NCBI GenBank assembly: GCA_030640215.1
Contig: DAOWJU010000169.1
Coordinates: 1 to 23,000, forward strand
Length of the DNA: 23,000 bases
Direction: 5' to 3'
Origin: Desulfuromonadales bacterium
Lineage (GTDB): Bacteria; Desulfobacterota; Desulfuromonadia; Desulfuromonadales; BM103
The position numbers and the translations under genes were made by a program. This document shows, piece by piece, positions 1 through 8,459 of this stretch. Within the stretch, counting starts at the first letter, position 1; each line of letters opens with the position of its first letter. A model generated the notes under the pieces. That model saw only the letters and a program-made list of their open reading frames with translations. It ran no database searches and had not been told where the DNA came from.

Positions 1-1073
1 TAAAAGTCAGCGACCTTATTAAGCATGGTATCAATCGAACCGGATTGCTCGCCAACGGCGATCATCTGACAGACCATTGAAGGAAAGACCCCGGACTCTG
101 CCAGTGGCTCCGCAATTGTCTTTCCTTCACTGATACTTTGGGCCACTTTGTAGATGGCGTTCTCGACAATCTTGTTGCCCGCTGTTTTGGCAACAATATC
201 CAGGCCATCCAGGATCGGCACTCCACTGGAGATCATGGTGCCAAGCGTCCTGGTAAACTTGGCAACAGCAACTTTACGAACCAGAACCCCCATAACCGGT
301 AGTTTCAGGAAAAGTGCATCGAAGAAAAGCTGACCTTTAGGCGTTCTATAAATCCGTTTGAGTGCCCACAAAATTGCGTATCCCCCCCCAAGAATGAGAA
401 AGACGTATCTCTGAAGAGCGTCACTCAGCCAGATAACAATCCGGGTCGGCAATGGCAACTGGCTGCCCATACCTTCAAACATAGACTGGAACTGTGGGAT
501 AACAAAAACCAGGATGACGGCAATAACAAGTACAGCAATACCGACAATTGTCATCGGATAGGTCATGGCACTCTTAACTTGTTTTTTTAATTTGAGTGCT
601 TTTTCGATATAGGCTGCCAGACGATTGAGAATCGTGTCGAGGATACCGCCGATTTCACCGGCCGCCACCAAGTTGACATAGAGTGAGTCAAAAGCCTTGG
701 GATGTTTTTTCAGCGCATCAGCAAAGGTGGAACCGGACTCAACATCTTCCTTAACCTGAAGAAGGATTGTTTTGAAGGTTTTATTCTCCTGCTGTTTACT
801 CAGGATATCAAGGCACTGAACCAGCGGCAGACCAGCATCAATCATGGTGGCGAACTGACGGGTAAAGATAACAATATCTTTAGTCGTAACCTTTGGCTCA
901 AAACCAGGGATTTTGATATCCATATCAAAACCCTTACCACGCTCCTTGATCTTCCCCGGCGAAATTCCCTGGCGTCGAAGTTGCGCCTGGACAGCTGCGT
1001 CATCAGGGGCTTCCATCTCCCCTTTCATGGACTGACCAGACTTTGTGGTACCTTCCCAAGCAAATTTACCCAT
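1..1073 (-). CDS. pilC: Type IV pilus inner-membrane platform protein PilC (3' end outside window)
   Basis: GspF/PilC family platform protein of the type IV pilus machine, which sits in the inner membrane and couples the PilB and PilT motors to pilin assembly and removal. My translation starts MGKFAWEGTTKSG and contains both GspF repeats: the first has TRQFATMIDAGLPLVQCL, the second TRTLGTMISSGVPILDGL, each with the E-x-G-x2-G type element that follows (GEIGGILD, GEQSGSID). A hydrophobic helix (VLVIAVILVFVIPQF) follows the first repeat and another (YVFLILGGGYAILW) precedes the second. About 357 codons are present out of roughly 405 usual, so the last membrane helix is missing beyond base 1. 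The ATG at 1073 has GAGG eight bases upstream. It lies 100 bp downstream of pilT and is probably co-transcribed. Confidence 0.95.
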   Translation of the reverse strand, partial: MGKFAWEGTTKSGQSMKGEMEAPDDAAVQAQLRRQGISPGKIKERGKGFDMDIKIPGFEPKVTTKDIVIFTRQFATMIDAGLPLVQCLDILSKQQENKTFKTILLQVKEDVESGSTFADALKKHPKAFDSLYVNLVAAGEIGGILDTILNRLAAYIEKALKLKKQVKSAMTYPMTIVGIAVLVIAVILVFVIPQFQSMFEGMGSQLPLPTRIVIWLSDALQRYVFLILGGGYAILWALKRIYRTPKGQLFFDALFLKLPVMGVLVRKVAVAKFTRTLGTMISSGVPILDGLDIVAKTAGNKIVENAIYKVAQSISEGKTIAEPLAESGVFPSMVCQMIAVGEQSGSIDTMLNKVADF

Positions 1074-1173
1074 GATCAACCTCTTCGGTTATTAGAAAAC
1101 AATTCACTGATTCAATCTCGCGTTCCCAGTTTCTAACCTTACAGCCCTAAAGCCTTACAGCTCACAACGTGCT

Positions 1174-2292
1174 CTATCTTTTCGCACCAGACCCCGACTT
1201 AACGCCACGCTTGAGCGCTGCCGAAGGATTAGCGATCATCTCTTTGAGCTCTTCGACATCAGGTGTTCGAGACATGGCATCATCCAGAGATATCTTTTTG
1301 CCGTGGTACAAAGCAAAGAGGCATTGGTTCATCGTCTGCATACCGTACTTTTCCTGGCCCATCTGCATCTGTGAGTAAAGCTGATGCACCTTGTCATCAC
1401 GTATCAGAGCACGAATCGCTGTATTCGGCACCATAATTTCAAGAGCCAGGGCACGGCCCTTGCCATCCAGACGCGGCATCAGTGTTTGCGACAGGACGCC
1501 TTCCAACACAAATGAGAGCTGAGTACGAACCTGTTGTTGTTGATTGGTCGGGAAAACATCGACGATACGATTGATTGTTTGTACACAGCCGTTGGTGTGC
1601 AGAGTGGCAAAACAGAGGTGACCTGTCTCAGCAATGGAGAGTGCCGCTTCGATCGTTTCCAGATCACGCAACTCGCCAAGCAGGACCACATCGGGGTCCT
1701 GACGGAGGATATATTTCAAAGCATTCTTGAACGAAAAGGTATCGGAGCCGACTTCCCGTTGGTTGACAATACATCTTTTGTGCGGATGCAAATATTCGAT
1801 CGGGTCCTCGATCGTCACGATATGCTCCTGACGCTCGGCATTGATGGCATCAATAATCGAAGCCAGTGTGGTGGACTTACCGGAACCAGTGGGACCGGTA
1901 ACCAGCACCAGACCGTTCGATTTACTTGAAATTGTTTTGATCACCTGTGGCAGGCCGAGTTCATCAAAAGAAAGAAATTTATAGGGAATTAAGCGAAAAA
2001 CGCCAGCGAGGGCTCCACGTTGCACGAAAATATTGCCACGAAAGCGAGCCAGGCTCTTGACACCAAAAGAGAAGTCGAGTTCGTTGATCTCCTCGAATTT
2101 ACGCTTCTGGGTTTCCGTGAGAATGCTGTAACAGATATGCTTGGTATCCGCCGGTAGCAGAGAGCGCATCTTCATCGGCATTATCTTACCGTTGACGCGA
2201 ATTTGTGGTGGTGTTCCAGTGGTGATATGGAGGTCGGAGGCCCCCTGCTCTACCATTGTTTTGAGCATTTGTTGAATCGAAAATTCTGACAT
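1174..2292 (-). CDS. pilT: Type IV pilus retraction ATPase PilT
   Basis: Hexameric cytoplasmic ATPase that drives pilus retraction and twitching motility. The 372 residues are the usual length. Visible elements are an N-terminal PAS-like domain (1-100, with GASDLHITTG near 17-26), Walker A GPTGSGKST at 133-141, the Asp box TIEDPIEYLH at 160-169, Walker B around DPDVVLLGELRD (199-210) and the His box GHLCFATLHTN (224-234). The AGVFR element typical of PilT lies at 96-100. It lies 44 bp downstream of pilB and 100 bp upstream of pilC, matching the pilB-pilT-pilC order of Geobacter relatives. The ATG is preceded by AAGGAG at a rather long 11-base spacing. The C-terminal 25 residues are basic and low in complexity. 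A PilU paralogue is the main alternative, but the position argues for PilT. Confidence 0.95.
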   Translation of the reverse strand: MSEFSIQQMLKTMVEQGASDLHITTGTPPQIRVNGKIMPMKMRSLLPADTKHICYSILTETQKRKFEEINELDFSFGVKSLARFRGNIFVQRGALAGVFRLIPYKFLSFDELGLPQVIKTISSKSNGLVLVTGPTGSGKSTTLASIIDAINAERQEHIVTIEDPIEYLHPHKRCIVNQREVGSDTFSFKNALKYILRQDPDVVLLGELRDLETIEAALSIAETGHLCFATLHTNGCVQTINRIVDVFPTNQQQQVRTQLSFVLEGVLSQTLMPRLDGKGRALALEIMVPNTAIRALIRDDKVHQLYSQMQMGQEKYGMQTMNQCLFALYHGKKISLDDAMSRTPDVEELKEMIANPSAALKRGVKSGSGAKR

Positions 2293-2336
2293 ACCGCTCG
2301 TTGCTCCTTCAGGAAATCATTGGGACAGCCCTTGTC

Positions 2337-4037
2337 TTAATCATCAGCAATGGTACAACGCAGGGTCTCTTCAAATGAAGTGATTCTTTCATCCATCTTC
2401 GTCAAGGCTGCCTGGCGCATGGTTTTGACACCCAGACGCATCGATTCCCGCTTTATTTCCGCGGTGTTAGCACCCGCCAGAATCAGCTCACGCAGCTCTT
2501 CAAACATCGGCATAACCTGGTAGAAACCGACACGACCTTTGTAGCCAGTGTCGTTACATTTGGCGCAGCCTTCACCCTTATAACTGTTAAAAGTATCGAG
2601 ATCACTCTCGGGGACTCCGGCCTGGAGAAGAGTTTCTTTGGGAATATCTTCAGGAACCTGACACTCCTTACAAAGTCGACGACCAAGACGCTGTCCGGTA
2701 ATCAGGTTGACTGCGGAGGCCACCAGGAATGGCTCGATACCCATATTGAGCAAGCGGTTGACTGTACTGGGGCAATCGTTGGTATGCAGCGTGGAAAGCA
2801 CCAGGTGCCCAGTCAGCGCAGCTTTGACACCAATTTCGGCCGTCTCAAAGTCACGAATCTCACCGATCATGATGATATCCGGATCCTGACGTAAGAAAGA
2901 ACGCAAGGCAGCGGCAAAGTTGAGGCCGATCTCGTCATGCATCTGACACTGGTTAATGCCAGCGAAGTTAAATTCGACAGGATCTTCGGCGGTTGAAATA
3001 TTTTCCGAAGGTGTATTCAATTCACCCAGGGCAGAATAGAGGGAAACTGTTTTACCGGAACCGGTCGGTCCGGTGACCAGAACCATACCGAAAGGCTTGT
3101 GGATCTGCTCTTTGAACCACTTCAGCGACGTCTCTTCGTAACCTAGTTTGGTCATATCAAGCTGCAGGTTCGACTTGTCTAGCAGCCGCAGAACGATCTT
3201 TTCGCCAAACAAGGTCGGCAGGCAACTGACACGGTAGTCCATGTCTCTGCCGCCGGGCAGTTTGATCTTGATACGACCATCCTGAGGCAGTCGCCGTTCA
3301 GAGATATCCATCTCCGACATGATTTTAACACGCGAGGTCAGAGCGTTCTTCAACTTCAACGGTGGCTTCATGACCTCGTGCAGGACACCGTCGATACGAT
3401 AGCGAACCCGAAACGATTTCTCATAGGGCTCAATATGGATGTCGGAGGCACCCTTTTTGATCGCATCGGTAAGTATCAGGTTGACCAGCTTAACAACCGG
3501 AGCATCTTCACTGGCTTTCTCCAACTCGCTGGAGTCAATTTCGTCGTCTTCATCGACGACCTCCAGGTCAATATCGTCGAGATCACCCATGACATCATCG
3601 AAAGAGGCGCTCTGATCATAATATTTGTCGATCGCAGTTTTGATGCTTGCTTCAGCGGCCACGACAACTTCAACGTTGTAACCAGTCATGAATTTGATAT
3701 CGTCAATGGCAAAGATATTGGATGGATCTGCCATGGCAACAATCAGCGTAGAGCCAGCACGGTTAACCGGCATCAACTGGTACTTCTGCACAACCTCAGG
3801 CGGGATCAGCTTAATGACGCTTTCGTCAATCTCAAATTCGCTGAGATTAATGGAAGGTACACCGTACTGGCGAGACAAGAAAGCCGCGAGGTCTTCTTCT
3901 TTCAGATAGCCGAGTTTAACCAGGCTGGCACCTAGGCGGCCACCACTGGCTTTCTGCTCTTCGAGAGCTTTGGCGAGTTGTTTTTCGTCAATTAATTTGT
4001 TGCGAACCAGGAGTTCGCCGAGCCGATTAGCAGCCAT
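2337..4037 (-). CDS. pilB: Type IV pilus assembly ATPase PilB
   Basis: Cytoplasmic motor ATPase that powers pilus extension. At 566 residues it has full length. The N-terminal MshEN/T2SSE_N domain covers about 1-140 (RLGELLVRNKLID, then ASLVKLGYLKEEDLAAFLSRQYGVP). An acidic linker follows at 147-175. The ATPase core has GASDIHIEP (196-204), Walker A GPTGSGKT (323-330), the Asp box EDPVEF (351-356), Walker B DPDIIMIGEIRD (385-396) and the His box GHLVLSTLHTN (410-420). A zinc-binding four-cysteine motif is present as C456-x2-C459 and C491-x2-C494, typical of PilB/GspE. No good Shine-Dalgarno lies close to the ATG: AGGGGG is 15 bases away, and a TAA in frame just upstream rules out a longer start. 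It heads the pilBTC unit and has its own promoter. Confidence 0.96.
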   Translation of the reverse strand: MAANRLGELLVRNKLIDEKQLAKALEEQKASGGRLGASLVKLGYLKEEDLAAFLSRQYGVPSINLSEFEIDESVIKLIPPEVVQKYQLMPVNRAGSTLIVAMADPSNIFAIDDIKFMTGYNVEVVVAAEASIKTAIDKYYDQSASFDDVMGDLDDIDLEVVDEDDEIDSSELEKASEDAPVVKLVNLILTDAIKKGASDIHIEPYEKSFRVRYRIDGVLHEVMKPPLKLKNALTSRVKIMSEMDISERRLPQDGRIKIKLPGGRDMDYRVSCLPTLFGEKIVLRLLDKSNLQLDMTKLGYEETSLKWFKEQIHKPFGMVLVTGPTGSGKTVSLYSALGELNTPSENISTAEDPVEFNFAGINQCQMHDEIGLNFAAALRSFLRQDPDIIMIGEIRDFETAEIGVKAALTGHLVLSTLHTNDCPSTVNRLLNMGIEPFLVASAVNLITGQRLGRRLCKECQVPEDIPKETLLQAGVPESDLDTFNSYKGEGCAKCNDTGYKGRVGFYQVMPMFEELRELILAGANTAEIKRESMRLGVKTMRQAALTKMDERITSFEETLRCTIADD

Positions 4038-4058
4038 AAAGAATTATCTTTTCCCCCT

Positions 4059-4082
4059 GGGGATTTGTCCGATGAACTCCCC
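4059..4082 (-). promoter_or_regulatory. Short inverted repeat in the pilB leader
   Basis: The predicted pilB 5' leader contains GGGGA and TCCCC arms separated by 14 bases, directly followed by an AGGGGG tract that is the only Shine-Dalgarno-like sequence before pilB. Folding would leave the G tract free. The role is unknown and the stem is only 5 bp. Confidence 0.3.
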
Positions 4083-4101
4083 ATATAAATTCAAGCTTAG
4101 C

Positions 4102-4131
4102 ATTCTAGCGAATGCGTCTGAGGCCTGTCAA
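4102..4131 (-). promoter_or_regulatory. Sigma-70 type promoter for pilB-pilT-pilC
   Basis: On the minus strand a perfect -35 TTGACA (4126-4131) is followed by an 18-base spacer and TAGAAT (4102-4107, 5 of 6 matches to TATAAT). Transcription should start near 4095, giving a leader of about 58 bases before the pilB ATG. The site lies in the 134-bp gap between aroE and pilB, so the pilus genes can be expressed independently of aroE. Confidence 0.8.
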
Positions 4132-4171
4132 GCGAGATACCATGTAACCAGCTGAAATCAAAACTCAAATC

Positions 4172-5026
4172 TCAGTCAATCTTATCCAGTGCCCGACGCA
4201 TGACAGACGCTTCTGGAGCACAGCCAAACCAGAGCTGAAAAGCAGCCTCTCCTTGGGCTGAGAGCATGCCCAGACCGTCAGCAACCTCTAGTCCCCGCAT
4301 CCGGGCCTCATCAAGCAACACCGTCGACTCAGCAGTATAGACCATATCAAAAACCGCGCCACCGGTCTTAACGCAATCTATTACCGGTAAACCGAACGCA
4401 TCGCCCTTAAGGCCTACAGCCGTTGTATTGATCAGCAAGTCAACCGGTTTCGGACATACGTTCGCCAGCGAAGAGCTTAGTTCATACTCAGCAAAAGCCG
4501 TGCCTGAAAAGCTTGGCGACACTTTCTCAATCAGTTGCTGTGCTCTCTCCCTGGTTCGGTTGGCGATACCTATCCAGGAAACTTGTGCCTGACAGAGCGC
4601 AACCAAAGCAGCACGGCAGGCACCACCCGCTCCGAGCAACAGAACTCGTTTACCGGCAACATCCACGCCAAGCTCCTGTTTCAGGGCATTCAACAAACCG
4701 ATGCCATCGGTGTTGTAACCTTTGAGACAACCATTCTCATTGACGATCGTATTGATGGCCCCCATCAGGACCGCTTGTTTATCCATCTCGTCAACCAAAT
4801 GACAAGCGGCTTCCTTGTGCGGAATCGTCAGGTTGACCCCACGTAATGACATGGCGCGAATAGCTGCAACTGCGTCACACAACTGTGTCGGGGTGACGTG
4901 AAATGGCACGTAAACAGCATCCAAGCCACTGCTTTTGATCGCTGCATTCTGCATGCGTGGCGAAAGCGAATGCTCCACCGGGTCACCGAAGATACCGACA
5001 ACTGTTGTTTTACCGGTCAACTGCAT
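4172..5026 (-). CDS. aroE: Shikimate dehydrogenase (NADP+)
   Basis: Reduces 3-dehydroshikimate to shikimate with NADPH in the chorismate pathway of aromatic amino acid synthesis. It has 284 residues, slightly above the usual 270. The substrate domain shows GDPVEHSLSPRMQN (14-27), NLTIPHKE with the catalytic Lys71, and the YNTDG motif with the catalytic Asp107. The nucleotide-binding glycine-rich loop GAGGACRAA is at 132-140. The later INTTAVGL corresponds to the usual NTTSVGM. The start codon lies one base beyond the ribF stop, with GGAG nine bases upstream inside the ribF 3' end, so the two are translationally linked. I see no sign of quinate specialisation, but YdiB-like activity cannot be excluded. 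Confidence 0.95.
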   Translation of the reverse strand: MQLTGKTTVVGIFGDPVEHSLSPRMQNAAIKSSGLDAVYVPFHVTPTQLCDAVAAIRAMSLRGVNLTIPHKEAACHLVDEMDKQAVLMGAINTIVNENGCLKGYNTDGIGLLNALKQELGVDVAGKRVLLLGAGGACRAALVALCQAQVSWIGIANRTRERAQQLIEKVSPSFSGTAFAEYELSSSLANVCPKPVDLLINTTAVGLKGDAFGLPVIDCVKTGGAVFDMVYTAESTVLLDEARMRGLEVADGLGMLSAQGEAAFQLWFGCAPEASVMRRALDKID

Positions 5027-5027
5027 A

Positions 5028-6017
5028 TCACTTCACTCCATTCAGCCCGGGATTGTAGCCGCAATCGAGATATTCTCGATACTCAACGACCTGCGCATCG
5101 GCCAGCAACTCCCGGGCCCGGGCAATGTCTTTGAGAACAGCCTCCTGCAGGGCCTCAACAGAATCGAACTTCCGTTCACCACGCAGACGCTCGACAAAGT
5201 AAATCCTCAAGCGTTCGCCGTAAAGGTCTCCCTTAAAATCCAGCAGATGAATCTCAAGAGTTGTTTCACCGTCAGTGAAGGTTGGCCTGTGGCCGATGTT
5301 GATAACGCCATCATAATAATTATCACACCATTTCACCTTAACGGCATAGACACCATCACACGGCAGTATCTCCTTTTGGGTCGAGAGATTAGCAGTCGGG
5401 AAACCGAGTTTACGCCCTCGACCTTCACCATGCACGACCTCTCCGTCAAGGGTGAAGTTGCGACCAAGGATATTCACCGCATCAGCAACCCTCCCCTCTT
5501 GCAGAATTTGACGAATTGCCGTTGAACTATGCGCCTGTTGTTCTGCGCGAATCGGCTCGAGGACCTCAAGGGTGAAGCCGTACTCCCTGGCCTTGGCCGC
5601 AAGAAATTCAGTATTGCCCTGACGGTTGCGACCAAAAGCGTAATCGTAGCCAACGATCAGATGTTTAACGCCCAGTTTATGCACCAGAATCTCTCTGACA
5701 AACTCTTCGGCCGGCATCTCTGCCATCTGCCGAGTGAAATTGATGACCACCAGAATGTCAACACAGGAGGCGGTAAGCAGACGTACTTTCTCTTCCGGTG
5801 TATTCAGCTGCAAAGGGGCTTTATCGGGTGCTAACAGACACAATGGATGTGGTTCAAAGGTAACCACGACCGCGGTCCCTTTTAACTCACGCGCCCTGTC
5901 GATAACACGTCGGAAAATCGCACGGTGACCAAGATGAACACCATCGAAATTACCGATAGTCAAAACTGTTCGGCAGGGTGGTTGTTTTAATGTATCAAGA
6001 TCCCTTACGACCTGCAT
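5028..6017 (-). CDS. ribF: Bifunctional riboflavin kinase / FAD synthetase
   Basis: Converts riboflavin to FMN and then FAD. The N-terminal adenylyltransferase domain has the nucleotide motif GNFDGVHLGH (about residues 22-31 from the start chosen here) and VTFEPHPL. The C-terminal riboflavin kinase domain has GRGRKLGFPTANL, DGVYAVKV and the LLDFKGDLYGERLRIYFVERLR segment. I chose the ATG at 6017 (MQVVRDLDTL, 329 residues) because GAGAG lies just upstream and family members usually begin this way. Longer starts exist as ATG at 6029 and TTG at 6032 but lack a Shine-Dalgarno. It lies between rnr and aroE on the same strand. No FMN riboswitch was seen upstream. The 64-base gap to rnr holds a dispersed hairpin repeat. 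Confidence 0.94.
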   Translation of the reverse strand: MQVVRDLDTLKQPPCRTVLTIGNFDGVHLGHRAIFRRVIDRARELKGTAVVVTFEPHPLCLLAPDKAPLQLNTPEEKVRLLTASCVDILVVINFTRQMAEMPAEEFVREILVHKLGVKHLIVGYDYAFGRNRQGNTEFLAAKAREYGFTLEVLEPIRAEQQAHSSTAIRQILQEGRVADAVNILGRNFTLDGEVVHGEGRGRKLGFPTANLSTQKEILPCDGVYAVKVKWCDNYYDGVINIGHRPTFTDGETTLEIHLLDFKGDLYGERLRIYFVERLRGERKFDSVEALQEAVLKDIARARELLADAQVVEYREYLDCGYNPGLNGVK

Positions 6018-6041
6018 TTTGTCTCTCATCAAGAAGAAGCT

Positions 6042-6070
6042 GATGCGGTTCGTTCCTCACCACATCCTAC
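6042..6070 (-). repeat. Dispersed 29-bp hairpin repeat, copy 1
   Basis: On the minus strand it begins GTAGGATGTGGTGAGG and ends ACGAACCGCATC. The arms GATGTGGT and ACCGCATC pair over 8 bp with one G-U, leaving a 9-base loop. A second copy at 13040-13068 differs by one loop base. This copy lies 10 bases downstream of the rnr stop and just upstream of ribF. From memory, it resembles dispersed GTAGGATG...CATC repeats found between genes in many Proteobacteria. Confidence 0.75.
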
Positions 6071-6080
6071 ATTTGGGCGG

Positions 6081-8357
6081 TTATGCTTTCCGACTCTTTC
6101 GCTTTGTCCTTCGCGACTTCGGCTTGAGTTTTCCTCGCTTCTCGTACCGTGCACCACGACTCTGGTTATACTCTTCGACCAAACAAAAATCAATTTCCCG
6201 CCGATCGAGATCAACCTTGTGGACACGCACCTCTATCGGGGTTCCGATACTGAACTCCCGGCGACGATTCATACCGATTAAACGGTGACGTTCTTCTTCA
6301 TATTGGTAGAAATCATCGTCCAGACTGGACACATGTACCAGCCCTTCCACATAGATATCTTGTAGCTCAGCAAAGAAGCCGAAAGCGTGCACCGAGGTTA
6401 TCATGCCAGAAAAGTTTTCGCCCACTTTATCCGCCATGAATTGACATTTTTTGAGCTTGACGATGTCGCGCTCCGCCTCCATCGCTCGTCGTTCTGTCGT
6501 AGAAGAGCTCTGGGCAATTTCTTTCAGTGGCATTTCAATGATTGGTTCAAAAGATTGACCTTGCGTATTTGACTGGCCCGGAGTATTTGACTGGCCCGGA
6601 GTATTTGACTGGCCCGGAGTATTTGACTGGCCCGGAGCAAGGCGATTTTTCAGGATGCGATGGACCATAAGATCTGGGTAGCGTCGAATTGGCGAAGTAA
6701 AGTGGCAATAGTTGTCGGCCGCCAGGCCGAAATGCCCCAGATTGTTCACTGAGTAGTACGCCTGTGGCAGACTGCGCAGCAAGACATGATTGATGACATG
6801 CTCCTCAGGTTGCCCTGCCACCTGTTCAAGAAATTCCTGTAACAGCTTCGGCTTCACACCCTCGGCAGGCAAAGAGATACCCTGATTGAAATAAGCTATA
6901 AACTCCTGAAAAGCCGCCAGTTTGCCTTCACTGGGAGCTTCATGCACACGAAAGATCATCGGCTCTCGCTGCTGCACCAGCCAGGTTGCAACCGCCTCAT
7001 TGGCCGCCAGCATGAATTCCTCAATCAAACGATGAGCCAGGTTGCGCTCGGTGCGGACAATACTCTCCGGATGGCCCTTTGTATTCAGGTGGATTTGTGC
7101 CTCAGGAAGATCAAAATCAAGACTGCCGCGCTGATGACGGCAGGTGATGCGCAACTCAGCAAGTTCTCGCATAACTTCAAGATCAGCAACCAGCGACGGT
7201 TGCTCAGCACGAACCTCTGGATCTTCATCAACCAGAATTGCGGCAACTGTCGTGTAGGTCAGGCGAGCCCGGCTATGCATAACTGCCTGACAAAAACGTA
7301 ATCCGACACGCTGTCCAGAAGCATCGAAATCAAGTTCAGCGACTAACACCAGTCGGTCAACCTGCGGGTTGAGTGAACAGATACCATTGCTCAACGCCTC
7401 GGGGAGCATCGGCAGACAAGTTCCTGGAAAATAAACGCTGGTGCCGCGCTCCAGAGCCTCTTGGTCGATAACGCTACCAGATGTAACATAATGGGATACG
7501 TCGGCAATCGCGACCCAGAGTCGATACCCTCCATCAAGGCGGGAGATGGCAACAGCGTCGTCGAAATCCTTGGCTGTCTCACCATCAATGGTCATAAAAT
7601 TAAGATGGCGCAGATCCTCGCGCCCTGCCAACTCCATTTTGCCGACAGTCAAAGCAACCTTGCTGGCTTCTGCCATAGCCTCCGGGGAGAATTCGTAAGG
7701 AAGGTTGAACTGAATGGCGGCAATCCTGGTTTCGACCTCCGGATCTCTTGCATCACCAAGGACTTCAGAAATCCGGCCAACAGCGCCACGAGAATATCCT
7801 GGATAACTTTCAATCTCAACCAGGACCATCTGGCCTGGTTTGGCGTCACCAGCGGCCCCGGGAGGAATCAGGAGATCATCCTGCAGGTGTGGATCTACGG
7901 GCGAAACGTAGCCGACACCATGATCTGCCTGATAACGTCCGACCAGAGTCTGATACGCCCTTTGTTCAACACGAATGACCCGCCCTTCCGGTCGTCCGGT
8001 GCGCAATGAACGCTCCAGTCGAACAACCACCATGTCACCATGCATTGCAGGTCTGACATGCCGAGCAGGGACAAAAACATCTTGAGATTTATTGTCTACC
8101 GGAGCAACAAAGCCGTAACCATCACGGTGGACTGAGATCGTCCCCACCACCAGATTGATTTTGCGCGGCAGAGCAAATCGTCCGCCCTTCAACTGCACCA
8201 GAGTGCCGTCCTTGACCATGCTCTTCAGAATCTTGCCAATAGCCTTGCGTTCACCAGCGCTCAGGTCAAGAGTCTCCTGAATCTCTTTGAGGCTCAAAGG
8301 ACGATTGGCGCGTTGCTGCAGCAGGTTGAGGATAACGCTAAAATCTATCTTGCTCAT
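6081..8357 (-). CDS. rnr: Ribonuclease R (3'-5' exoribonuclease)
   Basis: Processive hydrolytic exoribonuclease of the RNase II/RNB family that degrades structured RNA and defective rRNA and tRNA. It has 758 residues. A winged-helix domain lies at about 1-65 and cold-shock/OB domains at 68-200. The RNB domain follows from about 245, with the catalytic aspartates in DGETAKDFDD (258, 264, 266, 267) and FTSPIRRYPDL (553-563). An S1 domain covers about 647-727 and a lysine/arginine-rich tail 735-758, which favours RNase R over RNase II. Residues 575-602 hold tandem GQSNTP repeats in a loop where RNase R lengths vary. The ATG at 8357 has only a weak GAAG upstream. The leader contains a REP-like hairpin. 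It heads the rnr-ribF-aroE group. Confidence 0.96.
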   Translation of the reverse strand: MSKIDFSVILNLLQQRANRPLSLKEIQETLDLSAGERKAIGKILKSMVKDGTLVQLKGGRFALPRKINLVVGTISVHRDGYGFVAPVDNKSQDVFVPARHVRPAMHGDMVVVRLERSLRTGRPEGRVIRVEQRAYQTLVGRYQADHGVGYVSPVDPHLQDDLLIPPGAAGDAKPGQMVLVEIESYPGYSRGAVGRISEVLGDARDPEVETRIAAIQFNLPYEFSPEAMAEASKVALTVGKMELAGREDLRHLNFMTIDGETAKDFDDAVAISRLDGGYRLWVAIADVSHYVTSGSVIDQEALERGTSVYFPGTCLPMLPEALSNGICSLNPQVDRLVLVAELDFDASGQRVGLRFCQAVMHSRARLTYTTVAAILVDEDPEVRAEQPSLVADLEVMRELAELRITCRHQRGSLDFDLPEAQIHLNTKGHPESIVRTERNLAHRLIEEFMLAANEAVATWLVQQREPMIFRVHEAPSEGKLAAFQEFIAYFNQGISLPAEGVKPKLLQEFLEQVAGQPEEHVINHVLLRSLPQAYYSVNNLGHFGLAADNYCHFTSPIRRYPDLMVHRILKNRLAPGQSNTPGQSNTPGQSNTPGQSNTQGQSFEPIIEMPLKEIAQSSSTTERRAMEAERDIVKLKKCQFMADKVGENFSGMITSVHAFGFFAELQDIYVEGLVHVSSLDDDFYQYEEERHRLIGMNRRREFSIGTPIEVRVHKVDLDRREIDFCLVEEYNQSRGARYEKRGKLKPKSRRTKRKSRKA
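6565..6636 (-). repeat. Four perfect 18-bp tandem repeats inside rnr
   Basis: The plus-strand unit GTATTTGACTGGCCCGGA occurs at 6565, 6583, 6601 and 6619 with no mismatches. Each unit encodes six residues (GQSNTP on the coding strand), so changes in copy number keep the frame. A fifth, diverged half unit (TQGQSF) follows on the protein side. The block falls between the RNB core (HRILKNRLA) and the STTERRAMEAERD segment. Confidence 0.97.
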
Positions 8358-8391
8358 GACACTTCGGGGCCGTCCCTTTATCCTTTAAAAC

Positions 8392-8422
8392 CAGGAACAG
8401 CCCCCATACGGGGACAGTCCTG
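8392..8422. repeat. REP-like imperfect palindrome between the parM-like gene and rnr
   Basis: Outer arms CAGGA and TCCTG and inner arms CCCC and GGGG are separated by symmetric ACAG/ACAG internal loops, with an ATAC apex. A related half element (CGGGGCCGTCCC) lies at 8365-8376. The shape matches REP elements associated with RAYT transposases; that link is inferred, and no transposase gene is in the window. It lies in the rnr leader region. Confidence 0.6.
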
Positions 8423-8427
8423 AGACG

Positions 8428-8452
8428 AAAAACGCCCCCAAAATGGGGGCGC
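8428..8452 (-). terminator. Rho-independent terminator of the parM-like gene
   Basis: Reading the minus strand, CGCCCCC and GGGGGCG form a 7-bp GC-only stem with a 5-base ATTTT loop, followed by a T run. It starts 8 bases after the stop codon at 8460 and separates this gene from rnr. Confidence 0.88.
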
Positions 8453-8459
8453 ATTGAAA

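Noticed and set aside
3378..3935. 185-codon plus-strand ORF opposite pilB
   Set aside because: It is fully inside pilB and composition-driven; no motif or ribosome binding site supports it.
6565..6636. CRISPR-like repeat array
   Set aside because: The units are directly adjacent with no spacers, are only 18 bp and are in frame with rnr.
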